A stretch of 64,000 nucleotides of DNA from Pseudomonas viridiflava (GTDB taxonomy: Bacteria; Pseudomonadota; Gammaproteobacteria; Pseudomonadales; Pseudomonadaceae). The stretch covers positions 62,001 to 126,000 of the forward strand of contig NZ_UUON01000050.1 in NCBI RefSeq assembly GCF_900590885.1, read 5' to 3'. The notes under the pieces were generated by a model. The model worked only from the letters and a program-made list of their open reading frames with translations. It was not told the origin of the DNA and ran no database searches. A program made the position numbers and the translations under genes. Positions 7,647-16,753 of the stretch are shown here, piece by piece (within the stretch, counting starts at the first letter, position 1; each line of letters opens with the position of its first letter).

Positions 7647-9694
7647 GCTGCCGCGTCCTCACTCAGGCCGCTGTGGCGCAAGAGTGCGTCAATCGATGGC
7701 TCGCGTCCGCGGAAGTCGACGAACAGCACCATCGGCGCCTGGGAACCACCGCGAGCCAGGATCGCCTCACGGAACGCGCGACCGGTTTGGGCATTGAGCA
7801 CGCCGTCTTCTTCAAATTTGGAGAAGGCATCCGCCGACAGCACTTCGGCCCATTTGTAGCTGTAGTAACCCGCCGCATAACCGCCGGCGAAGATGTGCGC
7901 AAAGCTGTTGGGGAAGCGGTTATAGGCCGGCGGACGCATCACCGAGACCTCGTCACGCACGCCTTCGAGCACCTGCGCCACGCTGCGGCCATCGCCGTGG
8001 GTGGCGTGCATTTCGAAGTCGAACAGCGAGAATTCCAGCTGGCGGACCATCATCAGCCCGGACTGGAAGTTCTTCGCCGCGAGCATTTTTTCCAGCAGGT
8101 CCTGGGGCAGTGGCTCGCCGGTTTCATAGTGGCCGGAGATCAGCGCCAGGCCTTCCGGCTCCCAGCACCAGTTCTCCATGAACTGGCTAGGCAACTCCAC
8201 CGCATCCCAGGCCACGCCGTTGATGCCGGACACGCCAGCGTGTTCAACGCGGGTCAGCAGGTGGTGCAGGCCGTGGCCGAATTCGTGGAACAGCGTAGTC
8301 ACTTCATCGTGGGTCAGCAGGGCAGGCTTGCCGCTGTCGGCCGGGGTGAAGTTGCAGACCAGGTTGGCCACCGGGCTTTGCAGCACGCCGTCGACGGTGC
8401 GACGACGGTCGCGGGCGCCGTCCATCCAGGCACCGCCACGCTTGTTGGCGCGGGCGTAAAGGTCGAAGAAGAAGCGGCCGACGTGCTGGCCGTTTTCCTT
8501 TATTTCGAACAGGCGCACGTCCGGATGCCAGGTGTCGAAGCCTTTTTGCTCGGCGATTTCGATGCCGTACAAACGTTGAACGATGGCGAACAGCCCGCCG
8601 AGCACCTTGTCGATCGGGAAGTAGGCGCGCAGGGCTTCCTGAGAAACGCTGTAACGCTGCTCACGGAGTTTTTCACCGTAGAAACCGCTGTCCCAGCTTT
8701 GCAGGTCGGCGCAGCCTTGCTCGGCAGCGTATGCCTTGAGCTGCTGCAGGTCCTGAGCGGCGAACGGCTTGCTGCGCTTGGCCAGGTCGCGCAGGAAGGT
8801 CAGCACCTGGTCGCTGGACTCGGCCATTTTGGTGGCCAGGCTCAGTTCAGAGAAGGAAGCGAAACCCAGCAGTTGGGCCAGCTCCTGACGCAAATCGAGT
8901 ATTTGCTCCATCACCGGGCCGTTATCGTTCTGACCGGCGTTGGGGCCTTGGTCCGACGCACGGGTGCAGTAGGCCGCGTAAATTTCCTCACGCAGGGCGC
9001 GGTCGTGGGCGTAGGTCATCACCGCGTAGTAGCTGGGAAATTCCAGGGTGATCAGCCAGCCATCCAAGCCTTTGGCCTGGGCAGCGGCGGCCATTTGCGC
9101 CTTGGCCGAATCGGTCAGGCCGGCGAGGGTGGCTTCGTCGGTGACATGTTTGGTCCAGGCCTGGGTGGCGTCCAGCAATTGGTTGGAGAACTTGCTGCCC
9201 AGCTCGGAGAGTTTGCTTTGCACTTCGGCGTAGCGCTTTTGCTGCTCGGGCGGCAAATCGATACCCGACAGGCGGAAGTCGCGAAGGGAGTGTTCCAGGA
9301 TAGTTTTCTGCGCCACGTCGAAGCCGGCAGCTTCCGGGCTGTTCGCCAGGGCTTCGAAAGCCTGGAACAGCGCGCGGTTCTGGCCCATTTCGGTGGAGTA
9401 GGCACTCAACGCCGGCAGGCAGCTTTCGTAGGCCTCACGCAATTCGGCGCTGTTGCACACCGCATTGAGGTGGCTGACCGGGCTCCAGGCGGCGCCCAGG
9501 CGGTCATTCAGTTCGTCCATGGCCAGTATCAGCCCGGCCCAGGTCGGATTTTTACCCTGGCTTTGCAGGATGCCTTCGATGGCGACACGGTTGTCGGCGA
9601 GGATCTGTTCAATGGCCGGCTGTACGTGCTCGGCACGGATCGCCGAGAACGGCGGCAGGTCGTAGGACTGCAGAAGAGGGTTGTTCGCGCTCAC
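7643..9694 (-). CDS. prlC: oligopeptidase A (M3 metallopeptidase)
   Basis: Cytoplasmic zinc endopeptidase that degrades signal peptides and short peptides. 683 residues from the GTG at 9694 (MSANNPLLQS); a second GTG three codons upstream is less well placed from AAGG. The zinc motif HEFGHGLHH lies near residue 470, with GINGVAWDAVELPSQFMENW after it as usual in M3 peptidases. Length agrees with the family. It is followed by yheV with ATGA overlap. An unrelated gene starts divergently at 9796. Confidence 0.94.
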   Translation of the reverse strand: MSANNPLLQSYDLPPFSAIRAEHVQPAIEQILADNRVAIEGILQSQGKNPTWAGLILAMDELNDRLGAAWSPVSHLNAVCNSAELREAYESCLPALSAYSTEMGQNRALFQAFEALANSPEAAGFDVAQKTILEHSLRDFRLSGIDLPPEQQKRYAEVQSKLSELGSKFSNQLLDATQAWTKHVTDEATLAGLTDSAKAQMAAAAQAKGLDGWLITLEFPSYYAVMTYAHDRALREEIYAAYCTRASDQGPNAGQNDNGPVMEQILDLRQELAQLLGFASFSELSLATKMAESSDQVLTFLRDLAKRSKPFAAQDLQQLKAYAAEQGCADLQSWDSGFYGEKLREQRYSVSQEALRAYFPIDKVLGGLFAIVQRLYGIEIAEQKGFDTWHPDVRLFEIKENGQHVGRFFFDLYARANKRGGAWMDGARDRRRTVDGVLQSPVANLVCNFTPADSGKPALLTHDEVTTLFHEFGHGLHHLLTRVEHAGVSGINGVAWDAVELPSQFMENWCWEPEGLALISGHYETGEPLPQDLLEKMLAAKNFQSGLMMVRQLEFSLFDFEMHATHGDGRSVAQVLEGVRDEVSVMRPPAYNRFPNSFAHIFAGGYAAGYYSYKWAEVLSADAFSKFEEDGVLNAQTGRAFREAILARGGSQAPMVLFVDFRGREPSIDALLRHSGLSEDAAA

Positions 9695-9795
9695 GGTTGG
9701 CACCTTGGCTGAAGAAACTGATAAGACAAAGATGGGGCCATCTTAATTACAATCAACACCGACCGCAGCTATCAGCAGATAAGAGAGAGGCTATC

Positions 9796-10338
9796 GTGAC
9801 CCTTCGCACCTATCAGAACCACACGCCAACCCTGGGCGCCGGTGCTTTTGTCGATATTTCGGCGGTGGTGATCGGCGATGTCGAAATCGGCACCGACAGC
9901 TCGGTGTGGCCGCTGACAGTGATTCGCGGCGACATGCACCGCATCCGCATCGGCGCGCGCACCAGCATTCAGGACGGCTGCGTGCTGCACATTACCCACG
10001 CCGGGCCGTTCAACCCGGATGGCTTCCCCCTGTTGATCGGCGATGACGTGACCATCGCCCACAAGGTCATGCTGCATGGCTGCACGGTCGGCAGCCGCAT
10101 CCTGATCGGCATGGGCAGCATCGTGATGGATGGCGCGGTGGTCGAAGACGACGTGATCATCGGCGCCGGCAGCCTGGTGCCGCCGGGCAAGAAACTCGAC
10201 AGCGGTTTTTTGTATGTGGGCAGCCCGGTTAAACAAATCCGCGCGCTGACTGACAAGGAACGCGCCTTTTTCACCTACAGCGCCGCGAACTACGTGAAGC
10301 TCAAAGACCTGCACCTGGCTGAAGGATTCGATCAATGA
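9796..10338 (+). CDS. gamma carbonic anhydrase-like hexapeptide protein (YrdA/PaaY type)
   Basis: 180-residue left-handed beta-helix protein. The GTG start at 9796 sits 5 bases after AGAGAGAGG. Hexapeptide repeats run from VVIGDVEIG to the end of the core. The metal-site histidines typical of gamma carbonic anhydrases are visible (DMHRIRIG, HITHAG, TIAHKVMLHGC). Several members of this family have unknown or weak activity, so carbonic anhydrase activity is inferred. It overlaps the following HAD gene by 4 bases. Confidence 0.88.
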   Translation: MTLRTYQNHTPTLGAGAFVDISAVVIGDVEIGTDSSVWPLTVIRGDMHRIRIGARTSIQDGCVLHITHAGPFNPDGFPLLIGDDVTIAHKVMLHGCTVGSRILIGMGSIVMDGAVVEDDVIIGAGSLVPPGKKLDSGFLYVGSPVKQIRALTDKERAFFTYSAANYVKLKDLHLAEGFDQ

Positions 10339-10994
10339 CCCTGAACTACCAAACCGTCCTGTTCGACCTGGATGGCACCCTCACCGACCCACGCGAGGGC
10401 ATCACCCGTTCGATTCAGTACGCCCTGGCCAAGCTGGGTATCGACGAGCCAGACCTGACCAAACTCGAACATTTCATCGGCCCGCCGTTGCTGCAAGCGT
10501 TCATGCAGTTCTATGACTTCGACGAAGCCAAAGCCTGGGAGGCGGTGAATTTTTATCGTGAGCGCTTCAAGGTCACCGGCCTGTACGAAAACCGCGTGTT
10601 CGACGGCGTGATGCCGCTGTTGGAAGACTTGAGCAGCCAGGGCCGCCAGCTGTATGTCGCCACCTCCAAGCCCTGGGTGTTTGCCCGCGAAATCGCCCGG
10701 CATTTCGATTTTGCCAAGCACTTCAAGGTGATCTACGGCAGCGAATTGGACGGGACGCGCACCAACAAGGTGGAGTTGATCGCGCACCTGGTCAGCGAAG
10801 AAGGCCTGGACCCGGCCACCACCTTGATGATCGGTGACCGCAAGCACGACCTGATCGGCGCGCGCAGCAATGGTATTGACGCAGCGGCGGTGGGGTATGG
10901 GTTTGGCAGTTTCGAGGAGTTGAATGCCGAGGCGCCGGCCTGGCATTTTGAGACGTTGGATGAGATGCATAAGGCGTTTTTGCAGCGGCCTTGA
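10335..10994 (+). CDS. HAD family hydrolase, phosphoglycolate phosphatase-like
   Basis: 219-residue HAD phosphatase. Motif I is DLDGTLTDP, motif II ATSKPW, motif III/IV MIGDRKHDLIGA. A helical cap domain lies between (HFIGPPLLQAFMQFYDFD). Its ATG overlaps the stop of the gamma carbonic anhydrase-like gene, so they are co-translated. Substrate not identifiable; the closest named relatives are Gph-like phosphatases. Confidence 0.88.
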   Translation: MTLNYQTVLFDLDGTLTDPREGITRSIQYALAKLGIDEPDLTKLEHFIGPPLLQAFMQFYDFDEAKAWEAVNFYRERFKVTGLYENRVFDGVMPLLEDLSSQGRQLYVATSKPWVFAREIARHFDFAKHFKVIYGSELDGTRTNKVELIAHLVSEEGLDPATTLMIGDRKHDLIGARSNGIDAAAVGYGFGSFEELNAEAPAWHFETLDEMHKAFLQRP

Positions 10995-10999
10995 GATAG

Positions 11000-11089
11000 C
11001 TATCGGGGGCAAGTCACATCGTCGCACCGCCCCTCCCACACTTTGATCTGTGAATACATTCAAATGTGGGAGGGGGCTTGCTCCCGATG
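11000..11089. repeat. REPIN with one interrupted arm
   Basis: Left REP (11001-11040) reads TATCGGGGGCAAG, then about 16 unrelated bases, then CCCCTCCCACA. The right REP (11063-11089) is intact. The spacer GAATACATTCAA is shared with the REPIN near 32.3 kb. Confidence 0.8.
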
Positions 11090-11094
11090 AGGCC

Positions 11095-12138
11095 CTAAAG
11101 CCCACCACCCTCCAACTCCCTCAACGCCGCCTTACGCTGCACCACCGCCAACCCACCCAGCTTTTCAACCGCCGCATAAAACCTCACCCAATCCCCATCC
11201 TCCTGGCGAAACAACGCCGCAAACGCCGGCACCCATTGGTCATACAGCCCAAACGGCAACAACCGCGCGTTGTTCGTCGGCTGGTTGATCCAGGCGTCAT
11301 AACGTTTATCGCCCGCCCATTGGCTGTCGCGCAGGTGCCGGTATTCGCGGCGCAAACGCTCGAACTCGTCCGCTTTCGCTTGGCGCATGACCTCGGCAGA
11401 CAGAGGCTGTGCATAAAGTTTTTCCAGACGTGTACGAGTATCGAGAACCAGCCGGATAAATTGGTCGCGCTGCTGCAACGCCGCGTCACTCAATGGCGGC
11501 AAACCTCGCGCCGCACGCCATTGGCGGGTACCTTCCTGCTCGACGAAGTTGGCGAAGGACTCGTTGAACTCGGTGTCGTCCTTCACATAGAAACGCTGGT
11601 GCGCCAGCTCATGGAAAATCAGCGTGGCCAGGCGCTCGTCGCCCCAGTTCATCATCGAATTCATGATCGGGTCGTTGAACCAACCCAGCGTGGAATAAGC
11701 CTCGACCCCACCAACCGACACATCCATGCCCTGTTGCTTCAACAGCGCCGCCTCACCCCGCGCGGCCCCCTGACTGTAGTAACCGCGATAGGCCACACAC
11801 CCGGCGATGGGGAAGCAATGGGTTTCGGGCGAGAGGGAGAATTCCTGCGTGGCGAACACATTCCAGACTACGTACGGCCGGCCGATGTCGGCGTACAGCC
11901 GGTAACTCTTGTTGTCGGGCAGGTACAGATGCTCGCTGGCGAAGGTTCGGGCTTTCTGAGATTGCACAAGATGGTCACGCAGCGATTGCGGGCGTGAACG
12001 GTCGGCAATCACCTCGGCCACCGGCTCCCGCGCCCGTAACAACTGCCATTGGCCGCCCGCCAATTGGCTGTAATAGCTGACACTGGAGCAGCCACTGAGC
12101 AGCACAACTACCCACACCGCAAGAAAACGCCTGACCAT
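11095..12138 (-). CDS. putative zinc aminopeptidase, lipoprotein
   Basis: 347-residue putative aminopeptidase of the PF10023 type. The start at 12138 (MVRRFLAVWVVVLLSGCSS) gives a lipoprotein signal with lipobox LSGC and follows AGGAGCGG; the frame continues upstream but without a signal. The catalytic HELAHQRFYVKDDTEFNE contains HExxH and the downstream glutamate. A predicted membrane-anchored periplasmic enzyme; substrate unknown. Convergent with the HAD gene across a REPIN. Confidence 0.85.
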   Translation of the reverse strand: MVRRFLAVWVVVLLSGCSSVSYYSQLAGGQWQLLRAREPVAEVIADRSRPQSLRDHLVQSQKARTFASEHLYLPDNKSYRLYADIGRPYVVWNVFATQEFSLSPETHCFPIAGCVAYRGYYSQGAARGEAALLKQQGMDVSVGGVEAYSTLGWFNDPIMNSMMNWGDERLATLIFHELAHQRFYVKDDTEFNESFANFVEQEGTRQWRAARGLPPLSDAALQQRDQFIRLVLDTRTRLEKLYAQPLSAEVMRQAKADEFERLRREYRHLRDSQWAGDKRYDAWINQPTNNARLLPFGLYDQWVPAFAALFRQEDGDWVRFYAAVEKLGGLAVVQRKAALRELEGGGL

Positions 12139-12248
12139 GCCCCAACCGCTCCTGGGTGATTTGTTCGCCAGACTAGCCTGCCTGCACGGAATTTTTCCAT
12201 GGCGCGACGTGTTTATACTCAAACCTCTCCTTATGTTGAGTACTCGCC

Positions 12249-12671
12249 ATGCGTCAGCTTTTGCTTCCAGTCGCCGCCCTGTTTCTCAGCGCCTGTGCTT
12301 CGACCCCCATTCCGCCGGTCGATCCGCAACAGGCCTGGGTCGACTTCATCACCCCGACACCGGGCGCCAAACTGGTGATGGCACAACGTCTGGACGGTAA
12401 GAACCTGGACGACGGCCGCTACTTCCAGTTCCCGCCAGGAGCCCATGAGCTGATGGTGCGTTTTGACTTTGAAGTGCCGGCCGGCGGCGGCCTGGGCGGC
12501 CTCAGCCAGATGATGTACCGCACGTGCTTCATGACCTTGCAGTACGACCACTTCCAGGCCGGCCAGCGTTATGTGCTGGAAGGGCGCTCGCTGGCCTTCA
12601 CGCCCAACATCCGGCTGTATGACTCGGCGCGTCAGTTGCTGGCCGAAGAACGCAGCGTGAACTGCATCTGA
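12249..12671 (+). CDS. small outer-membrane-type lipoprotein
   Basis: 140-residue lipoprotein with signal MRQLLLPVAALFLSACAS (lipobox LSAC). No catalytic motif is seen. The mature part is compact with two cysteines (RTCFMTLQY and C-terminal VNCI) that may pair. A conserved hypothetical of Pseudomonas. It stands divergent from the aminopeptidase and ends one base before the stop of the convergent DUF1161 gene. Confidence 0.8.
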   Translation: MRQLLLPVAALFLSACASTPIPPVDPQQAWVDFITPTPGAKLVMAQRLDGKNLDDGRYFQFPPGAHELMVRFDFEVPAGGGLGGLSQMMYRTCFMTLQYDHFQAGQRYVLEGRSLAFTPNIRLYDSARQLLAEERSVNCI

Positions 12672-12911
12672 TCAGTCGTTGTTCTTCTGGTAGATGATCG
12701 CCTTGGTACCGTTCTCACAGCTGCCGACGACCATGGCTATGTCGTGCTTGTCGGCTTCTTCCTTGCTGACGATCTCCAGGGTGTAGGACGGCACGGCGTT
12801 CGCCTGGATCTTGACCTCGATTTCCTTGCGCAGCTCTTCACAATCTTTGGGTGCGGCCACGGCCGAAGTGGCCAACACACCGCAGATGATCGCCAAGGCA
12901 AAACGTTTCAT
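12672..12911 (-). CDS. DUF1161 periplasmic protein (copy 1)
   Basis: 79-residue exported protein, signal MKRFALAIICGVLATSAVAA. The mature part KDCEELRKEIEVKIQANAV...VVGSCENGTKAIIY matches DUF1161: two cysteines in CEEL and SCENGTK. A paralogue lies at 14821-15048. Function unknown. Confidence 0.88.
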   Translation of the reverse strand: MKRFALAIICGVLATSAVAAPKDCEELRKEIEVKIQANAVPSYTLEIVSKEEADKHDIAMVVGSCENGTKAIIYQKNND

Positions 12912-13005
12912 GTGTGAAGCTCCCTGAATGCACTGCGCACGGGTGTGCGCCTAGGCTATTCGACCACAATTTGTAAACGCAGGTTCTGATTTAACGCAAA
13001 ACCAA

Positions 13006-13096
13006 ATGTGGGAGGGGGCTTGCCCCCGATAGCGTACTGCCAGGCACCAACCACTTGGCTGACACACCGCTATCGGGAGCAAGCCCCCTCCCACAT
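13006..13096. repeat. REPIN
   Basis: Inverted REPs ATGTGGGAGGGGGCTTGCCC... and ...AAGCCCCCTCCCACAT around a spacer with GGCTGACACACCGC, the same subfamily as those near 7.3 and 48.4 kb. Ends 14 bp before the osmC-like stop. Confidence 0.9.
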
Positions 13097-13109
13097 GACA
13101 TCGGCTGGG

Positions 13110-13541
13110 TCAGTTGACCAGCGTGGCATCCAGGCTGATTTTCGCGTTCAGTACCTTCGATACCGGGCACCCTTCCTTGGCTTTCTTGCTCAGTTCTTCG
13201 AACTGCGCCTGGCTTGCGCCCGGGATCTTGGCCTTGAGGATCAGGTGCACAGCGGTAATCGCAAAGCCGCCGTCAACCTGGTCAAGGGTCACTTCGGCCT
13301 GAGTGTCGATGCTGTCAGCTTTGAGCCCGGCGTCACCGAGAATCATGGAAAAGGCCATGGAGAAACAGCCGGCGTGGGCCGCGCCGATCAGCTCTTCAGG
13401 GTTGGTGCCCTTGCCGCCTTCGAAACGGGCCTTGAAGCCGTAGGGCGCTTCGCGCAGTACGCCGGTTTCCGTAGAGATGGAACCCAGGCCGGTCTTAAGG
13501 TCACCTTCCCAATGCGCGGATGCTTTTTTAACGATACTCAT
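13110..13541 (-). CDS. OsmC family peroxiredoxin
   Basis: 143-residue thiol peroxidase for organic hydroperoxides. Start MSIVKKASAHWEGDL at 13541 behind GAGGAGACC; the longer open frame upstream is not supported. The two redox cysteines are in HAGCFSMAFS and EGCPVSKVL, the spacing expected for OsmC. SISTETGVL and the GTNPEELIGAAHAGC block are family signatures. Probably osmotic- or stationary-phase-induced by family analogy. Confidence 0.92.
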   Translation of the reverse strand: MSIVKKASAHWEGDLKTGLGSISTETGVLREAPYGFKARFEGGKGTNPEELIGAAHAGCFSMAFSMILGDAGLKADSIDTQAEVTLDQVDGGFAITAVHLILKAKIPGASQAQFEELSKKAKEGCPVSKVLNAKISLDATLVN

Positions 13542-13759
13542 AGCGGTCTCCTCGAACGGTGGTTTTGCGTCAGTAAGGGTTCTGAGGATAGACGGCGTGG
13601 CAAAGTTCATCTTGTCGGAGAAACCTAGCGATCCAGTAGGAAATTTCCAGGCTGGCTATTGAATCTCGGGTATATGCCCTCATTGCATAGAGCATGCACA
13701 TGAAGCGGCAGGTTTTGGTTCGTCTAAAAAGCCTGCGCCCCCATTGGAGAAGCAGGCTT

Positions 13760-14761
13760 ATGAAATCGCTGTCCGACGTTAAATTCTCGACCCTCGACCT
13801 GGTGCCCGTGCGGGCCAACGGCAGTCCGGCGCAGTCGCTGCGCAATTCCCTGGACCTGGCCCAGCACGTGGAAAAGTTTGGCTACAACCGTTTCTGGGTG
13901 GCTGAACACCACAACATGGACGGCATCGCCAGCTCGGCCACCTCGGTATTGCTGGGCTACCTGGCCGGCGGCACCTCGACCATTCGCGTCGGTTCCGGCG
14001 GCGTGATGCTGCCCAACCATGCACCCTTGGTGATTGCCGAGCAGTTCGGCACCCTGGAAAGCCTCTACCCCGGCCGTATCGACCTGGGCCTGGGCCGCGC
14101 GCCCGGCTCCGACCAGATGACCGCCCGCGCCCTGCGCCGTGAACGCTCCGGCAGCGCCGACGAATTCCCGGAAGACGTGGCCGAACTGATGGCCTACCTG
14201 GGCCCGCGCACGCCAGACCAACGCATAATCGCCGTGCCGGGCACCGGCACCAACGTACCGGTGTGGCTACTCGGCTCCAGCTTGTTCAGCGCGCAACTGG
14301 CAGGTGAGCGCGGTTTGCCCTACGCCTTCGCTTCCCATTTCGCACCGCGCCTCATGCATGAAGCGATTCGCGTATACCGCAACCACTTCAAGCCTTCAGC
14401 CGTGTTGGATAAACCCTACGTGATGCTCGGCATCCCGCTGGTGGCGGCAGACACCGATGAGCAGGCCGACTACCTGGCGACCTCGATGTACCAACGCATT
14501 CTGGCGCTGATGCGCGGCCAGAGCCTGATGCAGCGCGCGCCGGTGAAAAGCATGGATGGCCTGTGGTTGCCCCATGAGAAAGACGCCGTCGGCAGCTTCC
14601 TAGGCCTGGCGATGGTCGGCGGCCCGGCCAAGATCCGCGCCAAACTGGAAGTGCTGATTGAGCAAACCGGCGCCGATGAGCTGATCTTTACCAGTGACCT
14701 GTACGAGCATGCCGACCGGATTCATTCCTACGAGTTACTGGCGCAGGTGATGAAGGGCTAA
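13760..14761 (+). CDS. LLM class flavin-dependent oxidoreductase
   Basis: Bacterial luciferase-like monooxygenase of 333 residues (start ATG 13760, MKSLSDVKFSTLDLVPV, after GGAGAAGC). Family blocks visible: RFWVAEHHNMDGIASSAT, IRVGSGGVMLPNHAPLVIAEQFGTLE, GRIDLGLGRAPGSDQMT. FMN-dependent; substrate unknown. Followed directly by a strong bidirectional terminator. Confidence 0.9.
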   Translation: MKSLSDVKFSTLDLVPVRANGSPAQSLRNSLDLAQHVEKFGYNRFWVAEHHNMDGIASSATSVLLGYLAGGTSTIRVGSGGVMLPNHAPLVIAEQFGTLESLYPGRIDLGLGRAPGSDQMTARALRRERSGSADEFPEDVAELMAYLGPRTPDQRIIAVPGTGTNVPVWLLGSSLFSAQLAGERGLPYAFASHFAPRLMHEAIRVYRNHFKPSAVLDKPYVMLGIPLVAADTDEQADYLATSMYQRILALMRGQSLMQRAPVKSMDGLWLPHEKDAVGSFLGLAMVGGPAKIRAKLEVLIEQTGADELIFTSDLYEHADRIHSYELLAQVMKG

Positions 14762-14766
14762 ACCCT

Positions 14767-14810
14767 CAGACATAAAAAACCGACGCACCTGCGTCGGTTT
14801 TTTATGTCTG
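14767..14810. terminator. strong bidirectional intrinsic terminator
   Basis: Perfect 21-bp arms around a 2-base spacer (core CCGACGCA/TGCGTCGG) with A and T tracts on either side. Serves the LLM gene (+) and the DUF1161 gene (-). Confidence 0.92.
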
Positions 14811-14820
14811 CAACACGGGA

Positions 14821-15048
14821 TTAACCGCGCTTGTAGGCAATTTCCTTGGTACCACCTTCGCAACTACCCACTACGGTGTGGTCGCTGGGCGCAGCACCTT
14901 TGTCCACCACTTCCAGCGAATAACCCGAGGCGCCTTTGGCGTCGATTTTCGCTGCAATTTCGCTTTTCAACTCGTCACAAGGCTTGCCCGCCGCCAGGGC
15001 TGTGCCGGCAATGCTCAACAAACCTACCGCTAACAGGAACTTCTTCAT
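14821..15048 (-). CDS. DUF1161 periplasmic protein (copy 2)
   Basis: 75-residue exported protein with signal MKKFLLAVGLLSIAGTALAA. Mature part KPCDELKSEIAAKIDAKGASGYSLEVVDKG...VVGSCEGGTKEIAYKRG aligns throughout with the copy at 12672-12911. Function unknown. Confidence 0.88.
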   Translation of the reverse strand: MKKFLLAVGLLSIAGTALAAGKPCDELKSEIAAKIDAKGASGYSLEVVDKGAAPSDHTVVGSCEGGTKEIAYKRG

Positions 15049-15163
15049 CCGTTACTTTCCTTGCGCTGATCGAAATAAGCGTGCCGACGCTTTCGCATCG
15101 GCACCCATTGGTTGTAGCGCAGGTTATGGCAATCGGCCAGTCGGCAAAGTTCAACCGACGCGA

Positions 15164-15379
15164 TCAACTACTGGCAATTCGGAACCCCACCTTCAGGGTC
15201 ACCTGGAAGTGCGCGGCCTTGCCGTCCTTGATGTGGCCACGGGTTTCGGTCACTTCAAACCACTCCAAGTGCTTGATGCTCTTGTGGGCTTCGGCCAGGG
15301 CGTTGTTGATTGCATCTTCGATGCTGGTCGCAGACGAGCCAACCAGTTCGACTTTCTTGTAGGTGTGATGATCAGACAT
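15164..15379 (-). CDS. dodecin
   Basis: 71-residue flavin-binding dodecin. MSDHHTYKKVELVGSSATSIEDAI and the conserved WFEVTETRGHI region show the fold that forms a dodecameric flavin store. Length is typical. Divergent from the DUF883 gene across about 150 bp. Confidence 0.92.
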   Translation of the reverse strand: MSDHHTYKKVELVGSSATSIEDAINNALAEAHKSIKHLEWFEVTETRGHIKDGKAAHFQVTLKVGFRIASS

Positions 15380-15533
15380 GGCGTTTCTCCTGAGGTCTTA
15401 AGTGAGCGTAGCAGTGAATATTCGTACTGCTTCTGGCGACCGTTCCTACCGGAAAGTTCAGATTTACTGCACTTTCTGAAACCGCCGCAGTCGGTATCTA
15501 CACACGCCACTCAATCACTTCAGGAGAGTCCAA

Positions 15534-15860
15534 ATGGCCAACACTTCTTTACGCAAAGCGTCGCTGGAAAGCATGGAAGCCGAGATTTCGAGCCTGCTCA
15601 AATCCCTTGAGAGCCTCAAGGACGATGCTTCCGACGAGTCGCGCAAAACCCTGAAGGCCCTGAAAAGCAATGCCGAGAATGCGCTCAAGCACTCCCGCCA
15701 CCTGATCAGCGATGCCTACGAAGAAAGCAAAGTCAAAATCCGCGAAACCGGTGTTGCTACCCGGGACTACGCACAAGAGCACCCATGGACTACAGCCGGT
15801 GTTGCCGTAGGCGCATTGGGCCTGCTCGCGGCTTATCTGCTGTGCAAGCGCGGCGACTAA
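15534..15860 (+). CDS. DUF883 (ElaB/YqjD-type) membrane-anchored protein
   Basis: 108 residues: a long charged helix (residues 8-70, SMEAEISSLLKSLESLKDDAS...), then YAQEHPWTTAGVAVGALGLLAAYLL, the C-terminal membrane anchor of the ElaB/YqjD/YgaM group. These proteins tether ribosomes to the membrane in stationary phase in E. coli (known for YqjD). Start behind AGGAGAG. Its stop overlaps the trpI stop by 4 bp, convergently. Confidence 0.88.
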   Translation: MANTSLRKASLESMEAEISSLLKSLESLKDDASDESRKTLKALKSNAENALKHSRHLISDAYEESKVKIRETGVATRDYAQEHPWTTAGVAVGALGLLAAYLLCKRGD

Positions 15861-16753
15861 ACCGGTTGGCGCACTAGCTCAGCCTTGAGCCACTGCGCCA
15901 GTTGCTGAGCGCGCCCATCCGCGGCGCGCTTGGGTAGCCACAACGCCAGGTGCGCCGGGGTTTCACTGAACCCCCACGGCGCCACCAGGCGACCAGCGCG
16001 CAGGTCCTCTGCCACCAACGGTTGCGGCGCAATCGCTACACCCAGCCCGGCCACCGCCGCCTCCAGCAAATAATACAAATGCTCAAACCCCTGGCCGTGT
16101 TTCAACGCGTCGGGTTCGATGCCGTATTGCTGCGCCCAACTGGGCCAGGCTTGCGGTCGCGAGGTGGTGTGCAAAAGTGCCTCGCCGCGCAGGGCCGAGG
16201 CGGGTGCCTGGCTCAGGCGCTCGTAACCGGCAAAGCGTGGGCTCAGCACCGGACCGATGCGCTCGCTGGCCAGCTCATACACCTGCATATCCGCCGGCCA
16301 AGGGGGCTCGGCGAACACCAGCAGCGCGTCGAGGCCAGGGCGGCGCGGGTCGAGGTCGCCGTCGCCGGCCGAGAGGTGCAGACGCAGATCCGGCAGGTCC
16401 GCATTCAAGCGGCCCAGGCGCGGGATCAGCCAGCGCGCCAGCAAACTGCCCGAGCAGCCCAGCACAAACGGCGCATCGGCGCTGCTTTGGGTCAGCTCGG
16501 CGCATACATCCCTCAAACGCTCGAACGCTTCGGCACTGGCATCGCGCAAGCGCACCCCGGCATCTGTGAGTTTGAGGCCGCGACCTTCCTTGACGAACAG
16601 GCTGACGCCCAAGTGCTCTTCCAGCACCTTCAACTGGCGGCTGACCGCACCGTGCGTCACGTGCAATTGCTCGGCAGCCTGGCTGACGCTATTGAGCCGC
16701 GCGGTGGCTTCAAAGGCGCGCAGGGCATTGAGAGGCGGAAGGTCTCGGCTCAT
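15857..16753 (-). CDS. trpI: LysR activator of trpBA
   Basis: 298-residue LysR regulator. HTH: PPLNALRAFEATARLNSVSQAAEQLHVTHGAVSRQLKVLE. It is divergent from trpBA with 110 bp between, the classical Pseudomonas trpI-trpBA arrangement, in which TrpI binds indoleglycerol phosphate and activates trpBA. Identity rests on position and on LysR domains; the effector is family knowledge. Confidence 0.92.
   Translation of the reverse strand: MSRDLPPLNALRAFEATARLNSVSQAAEQLHVTHGAVSRQLKVLEEHLGVSLFVKEGRGLKLTDAGVRLRDASAEAFERLRDVCAELTQSSADAPFVLGCSGSLLARWLIPRLGRLNADLPDLRLHLSAGDGDLDPRRPGLDALLVFAEPPWPADMQVYELASERIGPVLSPRFAGYERLSQAPASALRGEALLHTTSRPQAWPSWAQQYGIEPDALKHGQGFEHLYYLLEAAVAGLGVAIAPQPLVAEDLRAGRLVAPWGFSETPAHLALWLPKRAADGRAQQLAQWLKAELVRQPV

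Noticed and set aside
7673..9712. 679-codon open frame on the plus strand
   Set aside because: Antisense of prlC, which has an intact HEFGH site and full length.
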